In this document: in pieces, positions 25,084 through 32,829 of the stretch
How positions within the stretch are numbered: the first letter of the stretch is position 1
How the letters are laid out: each line of letters begins with the position of its first letter
Origin: an uncultured Hyphomicrobiales bacterium
Lineage (GTDB): Bacteria; Pseudomonadota; Alphaproteobacteria; Rhizobiales; Beijerinckiaceae
NCBI GenBank assembly: GCA_903825465.1
Contig: CAIKAR010000028.1
Coordinates: 1-45,467, forward strand
Length of the DNA stretch: 45,467 nt
Direction: 5' to 3'
Position numbers and translations under genes: made by a program
Notes under the pieces: generated by a model
Told to the model about the DNA's origin: nothing
Seen by the model: the letters and a program-made list of their open reading frames with translations, nothing else
Database searches by the model: none

Positions 25084-25997
25084 CCAGGACCGGGAACAAA
25101 GCGGCAAGGCCGCGCAAGGTCAGGATCGGCGACCGCGAGATTTTGGCGCACGGGCTGGAGAGCTGGCGCTTCGGCGACATCTACCACTACGCGATGACCG
25201 CCTCCTGGCTGTTGTTCGTCGGCGCGTTCGCGACGGTGTACTTCGGCGTCAATATGGCGTTCGCGGCGCTTTACTGGCTTGGCGACCATGGCGTCGCCAA
25301 CTCGTCGGGAAGCTTTGAGGAGATGTTCTACTTTTCGGTCGAGACGCTGGCGACCGTCGGCTACGGCGACATGCACCCGGCGAGCCGCTACGTGCATCTC
25401 GTCGCGACGGTCGAGATATTCACCGGCCTGTCGATCACGGCCGCGATGACCGGCCTCATTTTCGCGCGCTTCTCGCGGCCCCGGGCGCGCGTGATGTTCG
25501 CGCGCAATCCCGTGGTGGGCGTCATCAACGGATCGCCGACCTTCATGGTGCGCATGGCCAACGCGCGGCACAACATGATCACCGACGCCAGCGCGAAGCT
25601 CTGGATCACGCGGCAGGAGACCGCCGGGGAAGGCCTGCGTTACAGGCGCTTTCAAGAGCTGCGGCTCGACCGCGCGGCCAACCCTATGTTCCCGCTGAGC
25701 TGGACGATCTTCCACCCCATCGACGACGCCAGCCCGCTCTACCGGCAGGACGCCGCCTCGCTCGCCGAGGTCGACGCGAGTTTCGTCGTGACGTTCAATG
25801 GCCTCGACGAAACCTCCGCGCAGCAGCTCAACGCGCGCGCGACCTATGAATGCGGCGACATCCACTGGGGCCGGCATTACGTCGACATACTGGACGTGGA
25901 CGAAAATGGAACGCCCTACATCGACTACCGCAAATTCCACGACACAAGGGTTGAAGAACCCGGGCCCGTGGAAGCCGGCTCCGGGTCCGCGTCCTGA
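25080..25997 (+). CDS. KirBac-type inward-rectifier potassium channel
   Basis: Tetrameric K+ channel, 305 aa from GTG 25080. Two membrane helices (YAMTASWLLFVGAFATVYFG, residues ~37-68 region; and LVATVEIFTGLSITAAMTGL, ~106-135) flank a pore helix and the selectivity filter TVGYGDM near residue 92. The cytoplasmic immunoglobulin-like gating domain follows, with VFARNPVVGVINGSPTFMVR at its start and FPLSWTIFHPIDDASPLY. Its GTG overlaps the GST stop by four bases, and no other start fits. Bacterial KirBac channels respond to lipids and ligands; coupling to a GST hints at redox or glutathione-linked control (inference). Confidence 0.93.
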   Translation: MTRTGNKAARPRKVRIGDREILAHGLESWRFGDIYHYAMTASWLLFVGAFATVYFGVNMAFAALYWLGDHGVANSSGSFEEMFYFSVETLATVGYGDMHPASRYVHLVATVEIFTGLSITAAMTGLIFARFSRPRARVMFARNPVVGVINGSPTFMVRMANARHNMITDASAKLWITRQETAGEGLRYRRFQELRLDRAANPMFPLSWTIFHPIDDASPLYRQDAASLAEVDASFVVTFNGLDETSAQQLNARATYECGDIHWGRHYVDILDVDENGTPYIDYRKFHDTRVEEPGPVEAGSGSAS

Positions 25998-26101
25998 ACG
26001 CCGGATGAACGCGCCGGCCACGCTCCGTTCAGACAGGGCGGCCTATCCTGCCACCATCGATCCAAAGGGACGTTCCCCATGATCGGCCGCAGGAGGGTAA
26101 A

Positions 26102-26407
26102 ATGACTTCCATCGTTCGCAAGAGCTTCACCGCCGCCATCGCCGCCGCCAGCCTCGGCGCCATGGTCGTGGCCACATCGACGCCCGCGGCGGCCTGGGGC
26201 CGTGGCGGCTGGGGTGGCCCGGGCATCGCCGCTGGCCTGCTGGGCGGCCTCGCTGTCGGCGCCATCGTGGCGAACTCGGGCCGGGCCTACGCCGAGCCCG
26301 CCTACGCCCAGCCGGTTTACGGCCCGGTTTGCCACCGCGCGATGCAGCCGGTTTATGGCGAATATGGCAATTACCTCGGCGATCGCCCGGTGCGCGTCTG
26401 CGACTGA
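26102..26407 (+). CDS. Small exported glycine-rich protein
   Basis: The 101-aa protein has a signal peptide (MTSIVRKSFTAAIAAASLGA, ending near AAAWG), a glycine-rich hydrophobic segment (GIAAGLLGGLAVGAIVANSG) and a tail rich in Tyr, Pro and Ala with two Cys (PVCHRAM, VRVCD). Such proteins are common in Rhizobiales envelopes but have no known function. AGGAGGG lies five bases before the ATG, one of the strongest ribosome-binding sites here, suggesting high expression. It ends in its own strong terminator, so it is probably monocistronic. Confidence 0.85.
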   Translation: MTSIVRKSFTAAIAAASLGAMVVATSTPAAAWGRGGWGGPGIAAGLLGGLAVGAIVANSGRAYAEPAYAQPVYGPVCHRAMQPVYGEYGNYLGDRPVRVCD

Positions 26408-26431
26408 GCGATCCTCGAAAGCGAACGAAAG

Positions 26432-26457
26432 CCCTCCGGCGCGCCGGAGGGTTTTTT
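26432..26457 (+). terminator. Intrinsic terminator after small exported protein
   Basis: Perfect 9-bp stem CCCTCCGGC / GCCGGAGGG with a two-base GC spacer followed by TTTTTT. Confidence 0.93.
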
Positions 26458-26493
26458 CGCGAACACCTTCGCTTCCGCCGGCTTCGCGGCGGC

Positions 26494-26522
26494 TTTACCC
26501 GCCGGCGCAATCCGGCAATATG
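26494..26522 (+). promoter_or_regulatory. Candidate promoter for class III alcohol dehydrogenase
   Basis: TTTACC (26494-26499), 17-bp spacer, AATATG (26517-26522). The expected start near 26529 leaves about 22 bases of leader with AGGA before ATG 26551. Confidence 0.5.
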
Positions 26523-26550
26523 CGGGCGCCTCGCTCACAGGACGCTCGCC

Positions 26551-27660
26551 ATGAAAACCCGCGCCGCCGTCGCCTTCGCCGCCAAGAAGCCGCTGGAGAT
26601 CGTCGAACTCGACCTTGACGGGCCGAAAGCCGGCGAAGTCCTGGTCGAGATCAAGGCGACCGGCATTTGCCACACCGATTATTTCACCCTGTCGGGCGCC
26701 GACCCCGAGGGGCTGTTCCCCTGCGTGCTCGGCCACGAGGGCGCGGGAATCGTCGTCGATGTCGGCGCCGGCGTCACGTCGTTGAAAAAGGGCGACCACG
26801 TCATTCCGCTCTACACGCCGGAGTGCCGGCAGTGCAAAAGCTGCTTGTCGCGCAAGACGAACCTCTGCACGTCGATCCGGGCCACGCAGGGCAAGGGCGT
26901 GATGCCCGACGGCACCAGCCGCTTCAAATGCGACGGCGCCACGGTGCTGCACTACATGGGCACGTCGACCTTCTCCAACCACATCGTCGCGCCCGAGATC
27001 GCGCTGGCGAAAATCCGCGAGGACGCGCCCTTCGACAAGGTCTGCTACATCGGCTGCGGCGTCACCACGGGCATCGGCGCCGTCATCTGGACGGCGAAGG
27101 CGGAGCCCGGCTGCCGCGCGGTCGTGTTCGGCCTCGGCGGCATCGGCCTCAATGTGATTCAGGGCCTGCGCATGGCGGGCGCCGAGATGATCGTCGGCGT
27201 CGACATCAACCCCGCGCGCAAAAACATCGCGGAAAAATTCGGCATGACGCATTTCGTCAATCCGACGGAAGTGGGCGGCGACATCGTGCCTTATCTCGTC
27301 AATCTCACCGACGGCGGAGCCGACTACACCTTCGACGCCACCGGCAACGTGACGGTCATGCGGCAGGCGCTGGAAAGCTGCCACCGCGGCTGGGGCAAGT
27401 CGATCGTCATCGGCGTCGCCCCGTCTGGGGCGGAAATTTCGACGCGCCCGTTCCAGCTTGTCACCGGCCGCGTCTGGATGGGCACGGCGTTCGGCGGCGC
27501 GCGCGGCCGCACCGACGTGCCGCGCATCGTCGACTGGTACATGAATGGCAAGATCAACATCGACGACCTGATCACGCACAAGCTGCCGCTCGAACGCATC
27601 AACGAGGGGTTCGATTTGATGCACGCCGGCGAGTCGATAAGGAGCGTGGTGGAGTTTTAG
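26551..27660 (+). CDS. frmA: S-(hydroxymethyl)glutathione dehydrogenase / class III alcohol dehydrogenase
   Basis: Zinc- and NAD-dependent enzyme that oxidises S-hydroxymethylglutathione in formaldehyde detoxification and reduces S-nitrosoglutathione. The 369-aa length is standard. Catalytic zinc ligands lie in GICHTDYFTLSG and LGHEGAG; the structural zinc Cys cluster is CRQCKSCLSRKTNLC; GLGGIGLNVIQG is the NAD loop, and GTAFGGARGRTDVP is class III specific. AGGA precedes ATG 26551 by eight bases. No frmB or gfa gene is next to it, so it stands as a single gene. Confidence 0.96.
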   Translation: MKTRAAVAFAAKKPLEIVELDLDGPKAGEVLVEIKATGICHTDYFTLSGADPEGLFPCVLGHEGAGIVVDVGAGVTSLKKGDHVIPLYTPECRQCKSCLSRKTNLCTSIRATQGKGVMPDGTSRFKCDGATVLHYMGTSTFSNHIVAPEIALAKIREDAPFDKVCYIGCGVTTGIGAVIWTAKAEPGCRAVVFGLGGIGLNVIQGLRMAGAEMIVGVDINPARKNIAEKFGMTHFVNPTEVGGDIVPYLVNLTDGGADYTFDATGNVTVMRQALESCHRGWGKSIVIGVAPSGAEISTRPFQLVTGRVWMGTAFGGARGRTDVPRIVDWYMNGKINIDDLITHKLPLERINEGFDLMHAGESIRSVVEF

Positions 27661-27673
27661 GCGCGCGCGCCGC

Positions 27674-28912
27674 TCACCGCGGGGCGTCCGCTTCGCGCCA
27701 CAGGCACTTCGCGGTGATGTCCGACACCTTCGTCGCGCCTGTGTAGGCCATCGCGGCGTCGAACTCGCGCTTCAACAGCGCCAGCGCGTGAACGGCGCCA
27801 TCTTCGCCCGCGACCGCGGTTCCGTAGAGCGTTGGGCGGCCCGACAACACGCAGCTGGCGCCGAGCGCGATGGCTTTGAGAATGTCGCCGCCGCGCCGGA
27901 TTCCGCTGTCGGCGATGACGGCGAGCTTGCCGTTGGCGGCGGCGACGATCTCCGGCAGCACGTCGAGCGACGCGACGGCGGTGTCGAGATTGCGGCCGCC
28001 ATGGTTCGACACGATCACGCCGTCCAGCCCCTCCTGAATTCCGCGCAAAACGTCTTCGGGCTGATGCACGCCCTTGACGAGGATCGGGCCCTTCCAGATT
28101 TCGCGGAGCCGCGCGATGTCGTCCCAGCGGAGGTTGTCGCCGCGCAATTGTTCGGCGCCGCCGACCATGCGCACCTGCTGGCCCTTTTCGTCGTTGGGGT
28201 AGTGGGCCTGCTTCGGCAGGCCGCCGTTCCGCAGGTAGGGGCGCAGCACGCGCCACATCCAGCCCGGCGATGTCGCGACATCCATCACGATGGGCGCGTT
28301 GAAGGTGAAGGGCGAGTTGAAGCCGTTGCGCTTGTTGTATTCGCGGATCGGCGGCACGGCGGTGTCGCCGGTCACGATCAGTGTTTCAAAGCCCGCGTCG
28401 CGCGCGCGCTTGACGAGGGCGTGCGAGGCCGCGCGGTCGCGCCACATGTAGAGCTGGAACCATTTGCGGCCTTCTTCGACCGTCGCGACGCGCTCGATCG
28501 ACGTGAGCGAAGGCGTCGCCAGCGTGAAGGGCACGCCGGCGCGGGCGGCGGCGCGCGCCAGCTCCAGCTCGCCCTCGTAGCAGGCGAGGCCCGCCGCGCC
28601 CGTCGGCGCGATGGCGAGCGGGAAAGACATCGGCTTGCCGAAGATTTGCGCTTCCGTCGAGCGGACAGACACGTCCACCATCACCCGGTTGCGCAGTTTC
28701 ACGCGGTGAAAGCTCGCCCGGTTGTCGCGCAGAGAGGCCTCGTCCTCCGAGCCGCGGTCGATGAATTCGAACACGCCGCGCGGCAGGCGCCTTTTCGCGC
28801 CGAGCCGGAGGTCCTCGATGTTGAGGTATTTGTCCGCCAGCGCCGGCACGGGCTTGGGCTGCGGCCAGGGCGCGTTGCGCCGCGCGGCGTCGGACGCTTC
28901 GGGGGTGGTCAT
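27674..28912 (-). CDS. lldD: FMN-dependent alpha-hydroxy-acid dehydrogenase (L-lactate dehydrogenase LldD type)
   Basis: Flavoenzyme that oxidises L-lactate or a related L-2-hydroxy acid, 412 aa. FEFIDRGSEDEASLRDNR starts the barrel; KWFQLYMWRDRAASHALV, VIVSNHGGRNLDTA with the catalytic His, and ADSGIRRGGDILKAIALGAS with the flavin-phosphate Arg/Gly site are all present. YEGELELARAAARAGVPFTL is typical. ATG 28912 has GAGGAGA close upstream. Whether the substrate is lactate, glycolate or mandelate cannot be decided by eye. It is divergent from a Bug receptor, which could supply a carboxylate substrate. Confidence 0.92.
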   Translation of the reverse strand: MTTPEASDAARRNAPWPQPKPVPALADKYLNIEDLRLGAKRRLPRGVFEFIDRGSEDEASLRDNRASFHRVKLRNRVMVDVSVRSTEAQIFGKPMSFPLAIAPTGAAGLACYEGELELARAAARAGVPFTLATPSLTSIERVATVEEGRKWFQLYMWRDRAASHALVKRARDAGFETLIVTGDTAVPPIREYNKRNGFNSPFTFNAPIVMDVATSPGWMWRVLRPYLRNGGLPKQAHYPNDEKGQQVRMVGGAEQLRGDNLRWDDIARLREIWKGPILVKGVHQPEDVLRGIQEGLDGVIVSNHGGRNLDTAVASLDVLPEIVAAANGKLAVIADSGIRRGGDILKAIALGASCVLSGRPTLYGTAVAGEDGAVHALALLKREFDAAMAYTGATKVSDITAKCLWREADAPR

Positions 28913-28923
28913 GGCGTCTCCTC

Positions 28924-28945
28924 GTTCCCGTCCTGTATCGGGAAC
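28924..28945. promoter_or_regulatory. Inverted repeat in the lldD/receptor divergent region
   Basis: GTTCCCG (28924-28930) and CGGGAAC (28939-28945) are perfect 7-bp arms separated by 8 bp. Candidate operator or leader hairpin just upstream of the lldD ribosome-binding site. Confidence 0.45.
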
Positions 28946-29028
28946 GGCGGGCCGGGGGTCAAGACGCCCGCCAGACCTCGCTGCCATGCTCGCTTGACGC
29001 GCCGCTTCGCCGCCCGCACCTTGTCGGC

Positions 29029-30042
29029 ATGAACAGATCCATGCCTTTCGCCGCCGCGGTTTCCGCGGCTCTCGCCGTCGCCGCTCCGGCGCGCGCGCAG
29101 ACTTTTTACGCCGGGAAGACCATCGATTTGGAGGTCGGCTCCAGCGTCGGCGCGGGCTACGACCTCTACGCGCGGCTGTTGGCGCGGCATTGGGGGCGGC
29201 ATTTGCCCGGGCGGCCGGCGATCGTCGTGCGCAACATGGACGGCGGCGGCGGGTTGCGGCTCGCCAACTGGCTCGGCAACGTCGGTTCGCGCGACGGCCT
29301 GACGGTCGGCACGATCACGCGGGGCGCGGCGTTCGATCCGCTGTTCGGCCGCGCCGAGGCGTCGTTCGACGCGGAAAAATTCGGCTGGATCGGCAGCATG
29401 AACGACGAAGTCAGCGCCTGCGTCGCCTGGCACACGTCGCCGATCAAGACCTTCGAGGATTTGCGCGGCAAGGAATTGCTCGTCGGAGCCACCGGGCCGA
29501 GCGCCGACACCTGGCAGTTTCCCGCCATTCTCAACGGCGTGCTCGGCACGCGGATGAAGGCCGTCGTCGGCTATCGCGGCGGCACGGAAATCGACCTCGC
29601 GATGGAGCGTGGCGAGGTCGAGGGGCGCTGCGGCTGGTCTTGGTCGAGCCTCAAGTTCACGCATCCCCAATGGGTCGCGGACAAAACAATAACGGTGCTC
29701 GCCCAACTGGCGTTGACCAAGCACCCCGACCTGCCCGACACGCCGCTGGCGCTCGACCTCGCGCGCGACGACGAGGAGCGTGGCGTGCTGAAGCTGATCT
29801 TCGCGCGGCAGGCGATGGCCTGGCCCTTCCTGACGCCGCCCGATGTTCCCGCCGCGCGGCTCGCCGAACTGCGGGACGGCTTCGACGCGACGATGGCCGA
29901 CCCCGTTTTTCAGGAAGACGCGCGCGCCGGCGGCTATGAATCGCGGCCAGTTCGCGGCGTCGAGATCGAGGAGTTGGTGAAGCGCGTGTACCAACTGCCG
30001 GAGGCGACGGTGGCGCGCGCGGCGGCGCTGTTGAAGTCTTGA
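29029..30042 (+). CDS. TTT/Bug-type solute-binding receptor, divergent subclass
   Basis: Periplasmic carboxylate receptor, 337 aa. Signal peptide MNRSMPFAAAVSAALAVAAP ends ARAQ. GAGYDLYARLLARHWGRHLP and VRNMDGGGGLRLANWLGN match the receptor at 2318 nearly block for block, marking a common subclass. VVGYRGGTEIDLAMERGEVE lies in the second lobe. No tctA or tctB is nearby. Start ATG 29029 lacks a clear ribosome-binding site (TTGTCGGC just before it); the second ATG at 29041 is also possible. TTGACG lies 35 bases before the ATG, the same spacing as at the TPR gene. Confidence 0.9.
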   Translation: MNRSMPFAAAVSAALAVAAPARAQTFYAGKTIDLEVGSSVGAGYDLYARLLARHWGRHLPGRPAIVVRNMDGGGGLRLANWLGNVGSRDGLTVGTITRGAAFDPLFGRAEASFDAEKFGWIGSMNDEVSACVAWHTSPIKTFEDLRGKELLVGATGPSADTWQFPAILNGVLGTRMKAVVGYRGGTEIDLAMERGEVEGRCGWSWSSLKFTHPQWVADKTITVLAQLALTKHPDLPDTPLALDLARDDEERGVLKLIFARQAMAWPFLTPPDVPAARLAELRDGFDATMADPVFQEDARAGGYESRPVRGVEIEELVKRVYQLPEATVARAAALLKS

Positions 30043-30052
30043 AACGGCGGCT

Positions 30053-30081
30053 TTGACGCCGCCACCCGGCGGGCATAGACT
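30053..30081 (+). promoter_or_regulatory. Candidate promoter for TPR protein gene
   Basis: TTGACG (30053-30058) with TAGACT (30076-30081) at 17-bp spacing. The expected transcript start coincides with ATG 30088, and TTTCCCC before the ATG is not a ribosome-binding site, so this gene may be leaderless. Confidence 0.5.
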
Positions 30082-30087
30082 TTCCCC

Positions 30088-30747
30088 ATGCGCTTGCGTC
30101 GCGATCTGCTTTTGCTTTCGTTCGCCGCCGCCCTGCTGGGCGCGATGGCGGCGCGCGCGCAGACGACCTCGGACGGCGGGCCCGCCAACTCCGACGCGGC
30201 CAAGTCGGATTCGCCCAAAGCCGACTCGGCCAAGCCCCGCCCCAACCTCGACACCGCCGAAGGCCGCAAGACCGCGCTCGACGATCTGTTCGCGCGCCTC
30301 GCCAAGGCGGGCGACGATCGCGAGGCGGGCGTCATCGCCGGCGCCATCCAGCGGGTCTGGCTGCATTCGGGCTCGGACACCGCCGACCTGCTTTTGTCGC
30401 GCGCGCGCGACGCGATGAAGAGCAAGGACTGGGGCCTGAGCGAGCAGGTGCTCGACAAGGTCATCGAACTCCAGCCGGACTGGGCCGAAGCGTGGAACCA
30501 GCGCGCCACGGAGCGCTTTTCCGCTGACGATTTTTCCGGTTCGATCGAGGATGTCGCCCATGTGCTGGCGTTGGAGCCCCGCCATTTCGGCGCGCTCTCG
30601 GGGCTTGGAATCATGTTGCGGCAAATGGACATGAAGAAAGAGGCGCTGCGCGTGTTCCGCAAGGCGCTCGAAGTCAATCCGCGGCAGGACGAGTTGAAAA
30701 AAATGGTGGACAAGCTCGCGCCGGAGATCGACGGGCAAGACCTCTGA
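30088..30747 (+). CDS. Exported tetratricopeptide-repeat protein
   Basis: The 219-aa protein has a signal peptide (MRLRRDLLLLSFAAALLGAM, then AARAQ), a low-complexity linker of Ser, Ala, Asp, Lys and Pro (about residues 27-52), and two to three TPR-like helical pairs: WGLSEQVLDKVIELQPDWAE, IEDVAHVLALEPRHFGALSG and KEALRVFRKALEVNPRQDEL. TPR modules mediate protein binding; the partner is unknown. Likely periplasmic. It lies 45 bp after the receptor gene but has its own promoter candidate. Confidence 0.87.
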   Translation: MRLRRDLLLLSFAAALLGAMAARAQTTSDGGPANSDAAKSDSPKADSAKPRPNLDTAEGRKTALDDLFARLAKAGDDREAGVIAGAIQRVWLHSGSDTADLLLSRARDAMKSKDWGLSEQVLDKVIELQPDWAEAWNQRATERFSADDFSGSIEDVAHVLALEPRHFGALSGLGIMLRQMDMKKEALRVFRKALEVNPRQDELKKMVDKLAPEIDGQDL

Positions 30748-30787
30748 GTGGCGGAAAAACCTGTGAGCGGCGGAAAACCGCCAACCC

Positions 30788-31150
30788 TCATCCCTTCTTT
30801 TTCGCCGTCCAGCGTCCGCCGCAATAGGCGGTGTTCGACGACCAGGCGCCGGAGGCGCTCGCGCCCTTGAGGCGGCCGCTGGCGCGGGCGACGCCGCTGG
30901 CCGCCGTCAGGCGGGCCCAAACAGAGCCACGCGGATCGATCGCGCCAATCGCCTGGGCGACGCCGTCGCTCGCTTCGACAATGTCGTTGTCGCGCACCTT
31001 GACCTCGCCGTGGAAAGCCTTGTCGCAGGGGCCGACATCGGTGGTGCCATCGACCGTCCAGACCCCGTCATAGGCCGGGGTGGCGGCGGAAAAAGCGGCG
31101 GAGACGGCGGCGACGGACAAAACAACGGCGAGGGGGAAGGCAAGGCGCAT
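30788..31150 (-). CDS. Small exported protein of unknown function
   Basis: The 120-aa protein has a signal peptide (MRLAFPLAVVLSVAAVSAAF, ending near SAATPA), then a beta-rich domain starting AYDGVWTVDGTTDVGPCDKA and ending SGAWSSNTAYCGGRWTAKKK. Two Cys may form a disulphide. The pattern YDGxW...G-C...SG-x-W...C-x-G-x-W resembles heme- or ligand-binding-like small periplasmic proteins seen in Rhizobiales, but I cannot name a family. Start ATG 31150 has GGAG about ten bases upstream. Transcribed toward the TPR gene. Confidence 0.75.
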   Translation of the reverse strand: MRLAFPLAVVLSVAAVSAAFSAATPAYDGVWTVDGTTDVGPCDKAFHGEVKVRDNDIVEASDGVAQAIGAIDPRGSVWARLTAASGVARASGRLKGASASGAWSSNTAYCGGRWTAKKKG

Positions 31151-31178
31151 TCGGTGGAACTCCGGGACATGACAATGG

Positions 31179-31196
31179 GCGCGGGCGCGCCCGCGC
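31179..31196. repeat. Perfect 18-bp GC palindrome
   Basis: GCGCGGGCGCGCCCGCGC is its own reverse complement, 29 bp upstream of the small exported gene on the minus strand. It may form a leader hairpin or be an operator. In a GC-rich genome such palindromes can arise by chance. Confidence 0.5.
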
Positions 31197-31351
31197 GGGA
31201 AAACCCGCTGGGGAAAACAGTGTGACAAGGGCCGCAATGAGGCGAACCCGTCGAAATGGCTCGAATCAATGTCGAAAGCCTACCGATTTGTTGGGGTTGG
31301 GCCAAGGCGGCAATTCAGCGCGGCCGGGCCGTCGCGGCCTATGCGCGCGGC

Positions 31352-32098
31352 CTATTCGAATGCCACGTCGCGGCCCCGCGCGGTGAGGCTTTCGCCGCAG
31401 TCCACGGCGAAATCCTGGCCGGGCAGGTTCGCGTTGCCGGCGAAGAAGGCGATGGCTTCATAGATGTCGCGGGTCGAGACGCCGCGGCGCAGCGGGCTTT
31501 TGAGCGTGTCGGCCTCGTAGCGCTCCTGGCTTTGCGCGCCGCTTGGCAGCAGCAGGCCCGGCATGATTCCGAACACGCGGACATCGGCGCGTCCCGCCGC
31601 GCGCCACGCCTCGCCCGCCGCGCGCAGCGCCGCCTTGCCGATCGTGTAGCTGTGGAAATCCGGGTTCATGTTCATCAGCCGCTGGTCGAGAATGTTGAAC
31701 ACCGCGAGCTTTTGAGCCGTCGGTCTCAGCTTCGCGGCGCGTTCGATGATCGCGAGCGGCGCCAGCGTATGAACCTCGAGGCTGGCGCGCAGCATGGCCT
31801 CGTCCGCCGCGCCGGGGGAATCATAGGCGAAAACCGAGGCGTTGTTGACGACGATGTCGGGAACGCCCATCGCCGCGACGAGCGCGTCGAACATGGCCGC
31901 GGCGCCGCCGGGCTTGGAAAAGTCGCCGGGAAACAAAGCGGCTTCGCCGCCCTTCGCGGCGATCTCCGCGCAAATCCGCCGCGCGTCTTCGAGCGAGCCG
32001 TGGGCGTGCAGCGCGACGCGGTGGCCATCCGCGGCGAAACGGCGGGCGAGGTCCGCGCCCAGGCGCCGCGCCGCGCCGGTGACGAGGACCAGGCTCAC
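31352..32098 (-). CDS. folM: Short-chain dehydrogenase, pteridine-reductase type (FolM-like)
   Basis: NADPH-dependent reductase, 248 aa. The N-terminal motif TGAARRLG fits TGX3RXG, the mark that separates pteridine reductases (PTR1, FolM) from ordinary TGxxxGxG short-chain dehydrogenases. VNNASVFAYDSPG follows, and the catalytic Tyr-Lys pair is in SYTIGKAALRAA. Together with folB it suggests a role in reducing dihydropterin or dihydrofolate. Start GTG 32098 overlaps the folB stop (GTGA); ATG 32110 would add four residues and is an alternative. The gene lacks an obvious terminator. Confidence 0.86.
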   Translation of the reverse strand: MSLVLVTGAARRLGADLARRFAADGHRVALHAHGSLEDARRICAEIAAKGGEAALFPGDFSKPGGAAAMFDALVAAMGVPDIVVNNASVFAYDSPGAADEAMLRASLEVHTLAPLAIIERAAKLRPTAQKLAVFNILDQRLMNMNPDFHSYTIGKAALRAAGEAWRAAGRADVRVFGIMPGLLLPSGAQSQERYEADTLKSPLRRGVSTRDIYEAIAFFAGNANLPGQDFAVDCGESLTARGRDVAFE

Positions 32099-32490
32099 GC
32101 CGCTTCCCATTGCGCGCGGGTTCGGTGGACATCGAGCCCGGCGCCGGCGATCTCGGGAAAGATGTCGAGCTTGCGCACCCGCACAAAGCACGCCTCGACG
32201 CGTGGATCGGCGAAGCAGACCGCGGTCAGGCCATCGACGATGGTTTCGAGCAGATCGATGTGTCCAGCCGTTTCAAGGCCGCGGATGTGCGCGCGAACGG
32301 GGTCGTAATCGATGATCGGCGCGTCGGCCAGCAAACGCGTCGCGATCCGCGCGAACAGCTTCACGGAAATCGCGAGCCGATTGGGCTTCTCGGCGAAACG
32401 CTCCCAGGGATGCAGGCCAACGCGAACGTTCACCACGGCTTCGTCGAGCGACACGGCGATGTGATCGCCCATGGCGGAAGGAGAGGACAT
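32095..32490 (-). CDS. folB: Dihydroneopterin aldolase
   Basis: Folate-pathway enzyme converting 7,8-dihydroneopterin to 6-hydroxymethyl-dihydropterin and glycolaldehyde, 131 aa. VNVRVGLHPWERFAEKPNRL is the N-terminal strand with the substrate-binding region, IDYDPVRAHIRGLETAGHID contains the conserved Tyr, LLETIVDGLTAVCF the active-site Glu, and VRVRKLDIFPEIAGAGLDVH the C-terminal strand. Start ATG 32490; an inner ATG at 32472 is a weaker alternative. Coupled by GTGA overlap to the pteridine reductase downstream. Confidence 0.9.
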   Translation of the reverse strand: MSSPSAMGDHIAVSLDEAVVNVRVGLHPWERFAEKPNRLAISVKLFARIATRLLADAPIIDYDPVRAHIRGLETAGHIDLLETIVDGLTAVCFADPRVEACFVRVRKLDIFPEIAGAGLDVHRTRAQWEAA

Positions 32491-32829
32491 TCCGGACCCT
32501 TGTCGACGCGGCCCCCGTTGGGCCACGGCAATCGTTACCACAAGCGGGTTCCGCGCCAAGCCGGCAATCGCCCCTAGCCCGCGCGCGCCAGCTTCGACGC
32601 GGCCGAGGCGTCGTCGGGTTGGTTCGCCAGCGCGGCTTCGATCGCCGCGCGCTTGTCCGGAAACCTTTTGATCAACACGGCGCCTTGCGTCGCCAGAACC
32701 GGCGGATCGTCCCATGGCGCGTCGTGAACAACCCCCGATCTCCGCAGCACATCGGCGCTTTCGGGATCCCGCTCCAATTCGCGGGGGAAAGCGGCGGGTC
32801 TTCCCGGAAACCTTTTGTTAACCTTAACG
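32491..32829. other. Region between IclR gene and folB; possible small gene
   Basis: A 339-bp stretch without a confident gene. On the minus strand a frame ending with TAG at 32576-32574 shows coding-like GC3 and could encode about 58 residues from GTG 32750, including LIKRFPDKRAAIEAALANQ. There is no good ribosome-binding site and I recognise no family. A short AT-rich patch with TTAACCTTAAC lies at 32816-32829, just after the IclR stop. Confidence 0.35.

Noticed and set aside
28909-30738. A 609-codon minus-strand frame opposite the receptor and TPR genes
   Set aside because: Shadow frame; both plus-strand genes have signal peptides and family motifs.
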